From Hypomyces perniciosus (Eukaryota; Ascomycota; Sordariomycetes; Hypocreales; Hypocreaceae), in assembly GCA_008477525.1 (NCBI GenBank), contig SPDT01000003.1, positions 868,001 through 932,000 of the forward strand: DNA of 64,000 bases, in the 5' to 3' direction. Position numbers and translations under genes: made by a program. Positions 56,200-64,000 of this stretch are shown in pieces (positions within the stretch are counted from its first letter, which is position 1; every line of letters starts with the position of its first letter). The notes beneath the pieces are model-generated. The model had not been told where the DNA came from. It saw only the letters and a program-made list of their open reading frames with translations, and made no database searches.

Positions 56200-56729
56200 A
56201 TGGCACCAATCACACCGTCATCCCGAAAAGCCACACCGGAAGACGCACCAGTCGTCGTGACACTCGTGCGCTATCTTCTGGGGTGAATCAAGTTGGGCTG
56301 GAAAATGACAACCGGGGCAGACTTCCTCGCTGATCAACACATCGATCTTGCCGGTGCCCTGGTCAAGATCAATGAGCCTTGTTTTTTGGGGTTGTTTTAC
56401 TTGCGTATGGTGACTCTGGTGCTCTTGTTGGCTGCTGCGAACTGATGAAACTGGATGACACCCTTGGCCACTTCTCCGTGGACCCAAGGCGGCAGGCCGG
56501 GGGCATTGGTCGTAAGGCCCTCGCAGAGGCCGAGGCGTATGCGAAGCGGTCAAGTCAACTGGAACTGGGCGTTGTACGGCTGCGCGATTGGTTGGTTGAA
56601 TGGTACGAGTATGTTCGTCCAGGGTACGTCAAGTCTGGCAAGACAGGAGCACTTCCTTACAAAACTCTTCGAGGAGGCGAGGCGCTGAGAGACGACCTGC
56701 ATTTTGTTATGTTTGTCATAGCATTTTGA
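56200..56729 (+). pseudogene. GNAT N-acetyltransferase relic
   Basis: Pieces of one GNAT protein lie in two frames. From about 56220, one frame reads KATPEDAPVVVTLVR, meets TGA, then continues GADFLADQHIDLAGALVKI, typical of the N-terminal part. Near 56375-56395 the match moves to the next frame: LLAYGDSGALVGCCELMKLD, then SVDPRRQAGGIGRKALAEAE, which is the acetyl-CoA-binding Q/RxxGxG motif, and EWYEYVRPGYVKSGKTG near the C-terminus. The internal stop and frameshift, with no splice signals to explain them, make a functional protein unlikely. Acetyl-CoA-dependent acyl transfer would have been the original role. Confidence 0.65.
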
Positions 56730-56921
56730 GCGGCAAGTGTATGATGCAAGGGCTGCTATCGCCACATCGCGCTCGAATCGTTTCGATGAACTCGAGGCTT
56801 GTTGGACGAAAGCGCCGTGGGCTCAGGACTCGACGAATGAGAATAGACTGCTGGGATTGGACTTTGCCAGAAACTTCACAACTGTATATATTCTTCATTG
56901 GCAAAATGGGTGTCCTTCCCT

Positions 56922-57560
56922 TCAATATGAGCCGCCATCGTGGGGCCTATCATATCGTCCTGGCAGCTTTTCATCACCATCCCTGAGATAATCAAGGTAC
57001 ATAAGAGACTTATTCTCCACCCATTCCCTCAGGTCAAAGCCCTCTTGACCTGCATCTATGGTGTGTCCATTGACGCTCAGGTACGATGCGCAGCGCATCA
57101 AGTCGGTAGGAAGATCTACCACCTTCGGCTTCCATGCCTTGGCCGTCTTAGCCAGCTCGGAGTTGGTACCTAACACGGCCAATGCTGTGAGGTCGATATC
57201 GACAGTTTCTCCCTCGCCCTGAAATGTGAAGCACCTTACCGCACACATTTTGCAGAAGAAATAATGTAGGCGATGGTCGTTACATGAGTAATCCCCCAGA
57301 TCCCGGAAAGGGTCTGATGGGGACAGGAGAAAGAAGTCATCAAAGGCAGACGCGGGGCGGACGTGCATAAAGCCCATCTTGTGGCAAACTGTGCAATTGC
57401 ACCGGTACAATCGCTGGACTCCTCTGGATGGCGGCGGCTCTGAGTTGACGAGAGATGGCGGAGGAGTTATGAGAAAGACGACATAACGGGTAGCGCCGCA
57501 GTGACACGAGCCAGTGTAAGGGCGACGCTCTGGGACGGGATCCTTCAATGGCTGTTCCAT
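56922..57560 (-). CDS. GFA-domain (CENP-V/GFA family) zinc-binding protein
   Basis: Intronless, 212 aa from ATG 57560; in-frame sequence further upstream has no ATG. The N-terminal SCHCGATRY gives Cys19 and Cys21, RCNCTVCHKMG gives Cys54, Cys56 and Cys59, and CKMCAVRCF follows after about 60 residues, the full zinc-binding set of the GFA family. The founding bacterial member catalyses addition of glutathione to formaldehyde, but most fungal members are untested and have diverse or no known activity. Compared with the shortest members, a Pro-rich insertion separates the first two motifs and the C-terminal tail is longer. It is likely cytosolic. Confidence 0.88.
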   Translation of the reverse strand: MEQPLKDPVPERRPYTGSCHCGATRYVVFLITPPPSLVNSEPPPSRGVQRLYRCNCTVCHKMGFMHVRPASAFDDFFLLSPSDPFRDLGDYSCNDHRLHYFFCKMCAVRCFTFQGEGETVDIDLTALAVLGTNSELAKTAKAWKPKVVDLPTDLMRCASYLSVNGHTIDAGQEGFDLREWVENKSLMYLDYLRDGDEKLPGRYDRPHDGGSY

Positions 57561-58399
57561 CTTGTAAATGACTGATTGGGCGGGTTCGGGTGTTGAAGCA
57601 GGACAAGGAGAGTTGAGGCTCTGGCTATGTATTTGCACGATACTACTAGTATTGCCAACTTTTTCATTTGGCGTTTGGTGGCATATCGCCAAAACGCCTC
57701 ACAAGGCTGTGGCGCCGTCATCGCTCAGCATCAACGAAAGTGGCTGAAGGTACCCGCTGTTAGTGAATGTTGCAGAAATTCAGCGTCCAATCGTGTGCAG
57801 CGCAAAACTCAGCAAGCTGCAGGAACTTGTTTAGCGTGGCGCGGCCCCGCGTTTTTTTTCGTCACGAGAAGATAAAGTAGGTACAAGGTAGTATGTAGTA
57901 GTAATAAGCCTCAGGAGATTATGAGACGAAGCTGACAAGCTGACGAGCGAGGAAAGAAAAAGAACCAGCGGATGGTGTGCGGTATTAATACGCATGGCCT
58001 TGTGTATATATAGGCTGGAAATTCTATATATATGTATTTCCTGGATAATGCCAATCATTGTTGAGAATGGGTTTTGCGAGCTTATGAAGTCGTAGTACTC
58101 CGTACGAAGCACAGAGTAATACTCCATACAACTGCCCCAGAGGGTAATCTTCGCCGTGCTTACTAAACACAGTCCCACCAGCCCAGGCACGTATTTTTGC
58201 CTAGTCAGGCGAATCTCGGCGCCTGTAACCCTCACCATCATCCTGTGAACAGATGCATCCATTCATCATTCATCTCTCCACTCCACTACCACCATTGAAT
58301 GTCTTGAACGTGCCCGCGAAGTTGTGCGAGGCTTGGCTGCTTTGTTGGATTCCTGCACATGTTATCCGTGACCTCTGCGGAGGACTGTCCGAATAGGTA
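57561..58399. promoter_or_regulatory. Divergent intergenic region (GFA / Zn2Cys6)
   Basis: 839 bp between two divergent genes. GTACTCCGTAC is at 58095-58105, followed by a near copy (ATACTCCATAC) about 20 bp later. No other element was recognised. Confidence 0.4.
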
Positions 58400-60658
58400 A
58401 TGCCTGCTGTAAAGCATCCATGTCTCCAATGCAAAGGTCCGTCGTTCCGTCATTCCCGAGCCGCGGTGCGGATTCGAAGCGCTGCAATGCTGATCTGGCA
58501 TTTGCCCGTCTGCAGAGAAACATGTCAAATGTGAGATTGCACAATGTGAACCCGGAACGAGCTTCCCTGTCCGTTACGGTGTTACCTGTGACTGGTCCCT
58601 TGTGTCTGAGCCGCTGTGGATTGCTAACGCAGCGTCTTCTTGGCCTTCGTGTAGGTGACGAGGAACGCCCCAAGTGCCGTCGCTGCCAGTCGAAACTTCT
58701 TCCGTGTACTCGTCCCACCAAGAGGACCGTCTTCCGCCACGGCTCGGCTGCCAACTTTTCCAAGGAGCAGAAGTGGGTCAACAGTGAGGTGAAGCATTGT
58801 ATGTAATCGGCCCTTCATCTTTCACCTATATTCACCCATGCGTTGCGGTATTGACCGAGCCCACAGTTCGTTTTCATACCAAAGGGGTAGCTCCCGGCTC
58901 AGATCCGGCCAGTCCCGGACTTCTGCAAGACATATCTGAATCATGGTCTGCAAACACAGCAGCTTCTACCGACAGCCAGTCGACCCACGAGGCAAATACG
59001 GGCCAAGTATCATCGCCAGTGCCCTCGCCGAGGAACCACTCACCCCAGTTAAGCCAGGAACCAGAGGAGAACACACCTGAAAGTCGCATTTCCCATGATC
59101 ATACGGAGTATGGAGGCTCTATAATAGAGCCGCGCCCAAAGCAACACTCCATTGGATCTGTCGGCAGCCCTCATATGCCACCATATGTGCAAGCTCACAG
59201 CCATTATTCCCCCACGACTTACCCAAGACATTCAGACACAGGCTCTACCTCTTCCTTATCTCTACATAACCGCCATGTACCGAGTGTGGTGTCCTCTCAT
59301 CGAGACCAAGTCCAACGCCAATTCCCTTTAGAGGATGTCCAAGAGGCCTGCCTGCTCCGGTATTTTGTCGAAGAAATAGCGCACTGGGTGAGTGTTGTAC
59401 TCACAAATATCGATGCTACTATTGTGCATTAACTCTTGAGCAGTTCGATTTGTGTGACGAGAATCGTCATTTTCAAGTGGTCGTACCAGTACGGGCCCGT
59501 CATCATCCCCACCTGCTGAACGCAATCTTTGCGGTCGCAGCCCGTCATCTCAGTCGGCTCCCTCAATACAAGACAGCCGGAGGCATTTTGTACCACGGGC
59601 AACTTCTCCCGAATCTCAGTGAACACGACGCAGTGGAGTACATGTTGAAGTCTATCCCCGCCTTCCGGCATTTTCACGATGTTGAAGACGACGAGTACCG
59701 AGACAGCGTCATTGCCACTGCTGTCATCCTCCGTCAGCTTGAAGAGATAGACGATGAAGAAGACTCTGCAGGAAGTCACAATGGAAACACCAGTCAAGGC
59801 AGCGATCAATCCCCACCTGGCCAGCAAGTCAACTTCCTTGCCATCATAAACGCTGTGTTGAGGAGTTCGGCATCTCAAGCATTATTTGGCAGAAGGAGTC
59901 TCATCCAGGCAGCGTATTGGATGGCTCTCCGGCAGGAGATCTACCACTCCTTCACCCGCAGACAGCCACCGCAGCTTATCCCCGCCGCGGAACTATGGCA
60001 CAGCGCTTCTAATGCAAACAAGACGGTGATGCACACTGTTCAGGTTGCAAAGTGGCGCTGGGAAGATGGATCTGAACGAGAATGGCGTAAGTGAGCACCT
60101 TGTATTTGCACCGCCACGCTTGTGTCGATCAACTAACCTTGGTGGCTCCTCTAAGTGAGACTGATGGATCAACAAGAACACCTTGAGCGCGATATCCTAA
60201 GTCACTTCCAACCCATCTTCCAACAGCCGGCAGATAAGTCTAGGGGAGAAATTTTCCCCACAATCTGGTATGGGTCCAACATCGAAGTCACAAGCATCCA
60301 GCAGGGCATCATGGCCAAGTCGGTGCTTGTTGCCGAGAATCCTTTCCTGAGGTAAGCTTCACCTCACTTCCTGTATCGATTGATGTGCCAACACCTCATT
60401 AGGGCCCAATCTGCCTCGCGCGGGGATTGGAGAAAGGCTGAGAATGACGTCCGATTACTTTTGCTTGAGCTTTGTGGCATCGCCCTTTGCCACCCTGCGT
60501 CCCCACCGGCGCTTCTTAACGCAGCCATTAGCATTCAGTTATACGGTGACTTCTTTACCGATCGCTATGAACGGCAAGCGCTCAGAGGTGTCGTGGAGAA
60601 ATACCGAGATGCGCGCGCCTGGCCAGTGCAAAAGCTACTAGAGATGTTTAGAGAATAA
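58400..60658 (+). CDS. Zn2Cys6 transcription factor (ARCA/Fungal_trans_2-like), seven exons with a 15-nt micro-exon
   Basis: Exons 58400-58436, 58516-58530, 58655-58798, 58867-59387, 59444-60086, 60156-60351 and 60403-60658 give 603 aa. Only this splicing restores a perfect zinc cluster: CLQCKEKHVKC from exons 1-3, then DEERPKCRRC and QSKLLPC, giving C-x2-C-x6-C-x6-C-x2-C-x6-C starting at residue 8. The second exon is only 15 nt and codes for part of EKHVKC. After the cluster follow VFRHG, a long Ser/Pro-rich linker, and a C-terminal domain starting CLLRYFVEEIAHWFDLCD with ARHHPHLLNAIFAVAARHLSR, typical of the ARCA-like/Fungal_trans_2 group. It is convergent with the TDT transporter, and regulation of that gene is possible but not shown. 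Confidence 0.8.
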
Positions 60659-60779
60659 GGAGTGCTCCAATTTCTCCCGTCAAAGGAGGCGTTGATTCGG
60701 AAGCTGTTTGTAGTAAAGTGCGCAGTCGGACGATTTAGACTGCAATCTTTGGCTTACCACCGCTAACCCTCGCTTCGAC

Positions 60780-62077
60780 TTAAGCAGTCTCTCCGTTCAG
60801 CTTCCGTCGCCATCCCCGCTCATAACCTAGAAGGGTGCCAAGAAGAACACCTCGGATAGTCAAGGCTGCGAGAAGAAGCCACATGATGACGAGGAGAGCA
60901 GCCAACACGGTGGACCAGACCTTCAAAACTGGAGAATCAAGGAGTTTACCCAGCTGTACAGCGGTATTCGTGTACACACCCTTTTCGACAGTCAGTTCGC
61001 AGATCAAAGCGCTTTATCAGGTTACTCCAGGAGTAAATGCACTCTTACCCAAGGAAAGATGATCGACCACGTCGGGATACCAAACAACAAACGGGTTCTC
61101 CCCTTGATGCATTTTAATGCATACCTGGTAATGCGACCAACTGCAAACACCCACCAAAATGTTCCTTGACCCCAGACTATCAATCCGATAAACATGCTTG
61201 CGTACGCTATGGGGCCGACGGCTTGGCTTGAGATCAAGATTCCGGATTGTAAGGACGGATGTTCGTCTAGATCATTTTGCAGCCGCAGCAGGGCCATGCC
61301 TAATACTTGGAGGGCAAAGCTACTCTGCCCCCACGGCCCGCACAAAACCATGTGAGTATAGACCAGCGACTTCGCTTGTGGTTCTGTGCTTGCTTCCGTC
61401 TGCTGGGGAAGCAAGATGCGTACTAGGAATAACACGTCAAGCGCCAGCACCAATGGAAGACCAAGCCCGATTTCTAAATATGCGACTACTATCATTGGGA
61501 TTTGCTGCTTTGTGCTGAGCATGGCGGATTGGCACAGCGTTCCGGCAGCAGCAGCCGATGTCAGGGCCGCGATGATAGGCAGTTGCGCAGTCGGTGTCAG
61601 GCTTTTGGTGAATCCACCTTGTTCGTGAATGGAGTGGATAAAGAGGAGAGGTAGTCCCAAGCAAGACACGACAGCCATACCAAGGTTCACCCACCAGAGG
61701 ATATAGGCCACCAGGCCCCATGTGGGACCGCCCCAACTGGGTACGACGACGAGGGATAGCATCTGAATGACCGAGGTCAAGGAAATGCTGAAGCTGGCGA
61801 GACATGCTGCCTCAGTGGTATCACTGAGAATGTGGCGGATTACATATTTTGGCGATATGATGAATCGGGCGATGTATATAATCGTGAAGATTGACAACAG
61901 AGTGATGTTCGTAATCCAGAAAATAACGGAGATGGTTCCCAATCCGCGAAATTGGTACTCCAACTGATATAGAACGAGGGCTAGGATGCCAGTCCCCTGA
62001 GGGAGTAGAAACCATTGCGAACCGAAATTCTGCAGAGCGACGCTGTTGTGTATCCTGGACTGTGGCGGAAGGTTCAT
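60780..62077 (-). CDS. TDT/SLAC1-family transporter (Ssu1/Mae1-like)
   Basis: Exons 62077-61049 and 60980-60780 (68-nt intron) encode 409 aa. About ten hydrophobic segments are visible. WFLLPQGTGILALVLYQL near residue 22 resembles the start of the tellurite-resistance/dicarboxylate transporter family, where a GTGI motif follows the first aromatic residues, and LVVVPSWGGPTWGLVAYILWWV matches the middle. Fungal members export sulphite (Ssu1) or carry malate (Mae1); this one is divergent and could be either or neither. The last exon supplies the final transmembrane helix and a short basic tail (ERGWRRKLNG). It is convergent with the Zn2Cys6 regulator, their stop codons about 120 bp apart. Confidence 0.82.
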
Positions 62078-62535
62078 CGTGACGATTGTGTGAGTCTGAA
62101 GTTTGACCTACAAAATGTATCATCTAGAAATCTCATTGCATATTCGCTTTGTTAGCTGGCGTCATGTCTGTTACGTCATGCCGAGGAGCCAAGCTCGAAA
62201 GTCTAACTGCAGCCAAGAACGGCGCCAATTCGCACCAAACCGGTAATATTAGATGAATTTATGATATCACTCAGTTCAATGGTCGGGGTTTGCTGGTTTG
62301 CAAGTATTAATTGCCACCAGTAATGTTGTGGACGAGTCGAGACATGGAAGGCTGTGCAGTGTGTTGAGCTTTGGTCAGCGGGGACACGGTTAAACCACTG
62401 ACTCCGATTGCATTGTGCGAGAGCTATTGTACAACACCTTGGGTGTAAAAAGACCACGGAATTTCGAGATATTAAAACATCTAGAATAAGCACAAGCAAG
62501 ATCCGAAAAAAAGAAGAAAAAAGAAAAAGAAACAC
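62078..62535. other. Intergenic region
   Basis: 458 bp, promoter of the transporter and 3' region of the 2EXR gene. A purine-rich AAGAAAAAAG string lies near 62505-62530. No gene was recognised. Confidence 0.4.
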
Positions 62536-64000
62536 TTATTCCTCATCGTCTTCCTCGCTGTCGTCAGATCCGTCGTCAGATTCCTCTGCAATTCCGTCAA
62601 TCAAGCCGTCCTCGGTTCCGGATTCTTCATCGTCGTCTTCATCGTCATCCTCATCATTATCGTCACTTTCGCCGTCATCAGATGAAGACACCGGGTGTGC
62701 TTCACGATGAATTCGAAGCCTCTCAGCTAAACTTTTGCGCTTCGGCACGGGCTCTTCTTCCTCGTCATCTCTGTTCTCAGCGTCGTCCTCAGAGTCCTCT
62801 GATTCTGAGGACGAGTCATCATCCTCTACCTTTACCGTCGCGCTACTCACATCACCGGTAGTACCGCCTGCCTCATCGTCTTCCTCCGAGTCCGACGTCA
62901 CAACGCGGCTTGTCCGAACGCGCTTGGCTCGTGAGGTCTCTGGAGCTTCTTCGTCATCAGAATCAGTGACAATACGCCGTTTATTGGATCGTGGCACCGT
63001 AGATTCGGGATCATGACCCTTTGTGGATGCCTCATCCTCATCGTCGCCGGATTCAGGCTCGGGGCTGGAAAAGTTTGCCACAGGTCCCTCACTTTCATCT
63101 GAGGACTCGTTGTCTGAGCGATCGAATATGTCAGGTGGGAAGTAACGAAGCACAGATCCACGGTGTTCATTTGAATACTCCTCCTCCTCCTCGGAGTCGG
63201 TCGCCTCTTCGATAGGACCGTCGTATATGCCGTCGCTATCGTACTCATCCTCGTCGTACTCGTCAAATTCGCGCAAGTCGTCATCATCGTCCCCGATACT
63301 CGAAGAATCTCCGAATTCATCCAGATCAGGAAATACATCGCCCAAGGATAGTTGCCACTTAGTCTCCAGGCGCTCAAATCGTGCAAGGTTTGGGCTACCT
63401 TCAAACATGATCATGGGGTATGCTTGAATGCCTATCTCTGAGAGTTCTGTCTCAAATTGCGGAGGCAATGTCTGGTCAAAGGCTGTGCAGGTTTCGACCT
63501 TGGCATAGTCAGGATGGTTATCCACATCGGGCCAACATACTTTTATGGGCATGCGCAGCCTGGATGTGGGAAATCGCTCGATCAGAACGAAATCGTACAC
63601 ATGGACAAAGTCGGAGCCACACCAGATGGTGTTGCGAGTAGTACCGAAATCGCCTTCATCCCCATAAATGAAAATTCGGTTGAGGTTGGGAAATTGCTTC
63701 AAGCATGGTATGAGGTTAAGGTCAGCGCCATTGACAACCTCAGCAAAATCCCACAAGCGGATGGCTAGTTGTTTGATATCATCCGAAAAGCCTTCAAGTT
63801 CAAAGGTTGTGTCTTGACGGAGACCATCTAAACCATCGATCATAACCACGTCGTGTTCCTTGTTGAAATGCACACATGCGTAGCCTCGGGGGTTATTTGG
63901 ATCGTTCATTTTGAGAGTGTCAGGGGCAGCTCTGAGGGCCACGCGTCGAGCTGCTCGATTGACAGCCATAATAGTCCGGGCTGTCACAGTCTGAAATGTG
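62536..64000 (-). CDS. 2EXR-domain protein with long acidic tail, 5' end beyond window
   Basis: The frame runs from the right window edge to TAA at 62538-62536, about 487 codons. The first visible residues (TVTARTIMAVNRAARRVAL) fit the middle of a 2EXR domain, whose N-terminal F-x-x-L-P-x-E-L-R part would lie outside the window, so the gene is partial. Around residues 60-210 a conserved-looking globular region follows (IFIYGDEGDFGTTRNTIW). From about residue 230 the protein becomes an extreme Asp/Glu/Ser-rich tail of some 250 residues with basic patches (SKR/AKRVR, PKRKSLAERL), resembling nucleolar or chromatin-associated acidic proteins. Function of 2EXR proteins is unknown; a nuclear role is inferred from the tail only. 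Confidence 0.78.
   Translation of the reverse strand, partial: TFQTVTARTIMAVNRAARRVALRAAPDTLKMNDPNNPRGYACVHFNKEHDVVMIDGLDGLRQDTTFELEGFSDDIKQLAIRLWDFAEVVNGADLNLIPCLKQFPNLNRIFIYGDEGDFGTTRNTIWCGSDFVHVYDFVLIERFPTSRLRMPIKVCWPDVDNHPDYAKVETCTAFDQTLPPQFETELSEIGIQAYPMIMFEGSPNLARFERLETKWQLSLGDVFPDLDEFGDSSSIGDDDDDLREFDEYDEDEYDSDGIYDGPIEEATDSEEEEEYSNEHRGSVLRYFPPDIFDRSDNESSDESEGPVANFSSPEPESGDDEDEASTKGHDPESTVPRSNKRRIVTDSDDEEAPETSRAKRVRTSRVVTSDSEEDDEAGGTTGDVSSATVKVEDDDSSSESEDSEDDAENRDDEEEEPVPKRKSLAERLRIHREAHPVSSSDDGESDDNDEDDDEDDDEESGTEDGLIDGIAEESDDGSDDSEEDDEE

Overview
The window is chromosomal DNA of a filamentous ascomycete, most likely a eurotiomycete (Aspergillus/Penicillium type). Reasons: monocistronic genes on both strands; GT-AG introns of about 54-83 nt with CTAAC/CTGAC-like branch points; and typical fungal families (HET domain, Zn2Cys6 and bZIP/DUF3425 regulators, GH71 and GH18 glycanases, a 7TM-RGS receptor, 2EXR). 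There is no operon, CRISPR array or prokaryotic replicon. Two genes run off the window: an ADP-ribosylglycohydrolase-like gene at the left edge and a 2EXR gene at the right edge.

1-26 kb is moderately gene-dense: the partial ADP-ribosylglycohydrolase; a secreted NPP1/NLP-family protein; an AT-rich mutated patch with a 532-bp terminal-inverted-repeat element and a short TTAGGG tract; a short-chain dehydrogenase divergent from a bZIP/DUF3425 regulator; a Rieske-AIF-type FAD oxidoreductase; a 720-aa coiled-coil protein with a Cys-rich N-terminus; a GH71 alpha-1,3-glucanase; a HET-domain protein; a secreted cupredoxin; and a GH18 chitinase. GH71, GH18 and cupredoxin suggest cell-wall remodelling or biomass turnover.

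26-40 kb is a decaying, gene-poor island. Two 271-bp copies of one repeat lie in inverted orientation about 5.8 kb apart and differ mainly by transitions. Between and beside them are an unknown two-exon gene with one nonsense codon, an NmrA-like relic with lost start and a nonsense codon, an intact thioesterase-like gene, a frameshifted NAD+ synthetase fragment, and a chimeric relic whose N-terminal half is a short-chain dehydrogenase and whose C-terminal half looks like a fungal transcription factor. The substitutions suggest RIP-like mutation, but this is inference.

40-51 kb is intact again and leans towards carbohydrate use: an intracellular GH13 alpha-glucosidase, a Zn2Cys6 regulator, a secreted GH1 beta-glucosidase, a C39/BtrH-like papain-fold protein and a four-exon MFS transporter. 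Joint function is suggested by proximity only.

53-64 kb holds a GprK-like receptor with seven transmembrane segments and an RGS domain, a GNAT acetyltransferase relic, a GFA-domain protein, a second Zn2Cys6 regulator whose zinc cluster is assembled from three exons including a 15-nt micro-exon, a TDT/SLAC1-family transporter and the 2EXR gene with a long acidic tail.

A 9-mer (TACGGAGTA or its complement) recurs at least 12 times, almost always between genes, far above chance.

Exon boundaries were worked out by hand from splice signals, reading frame and family motifs. Family names come from motif recognition, not database searches.
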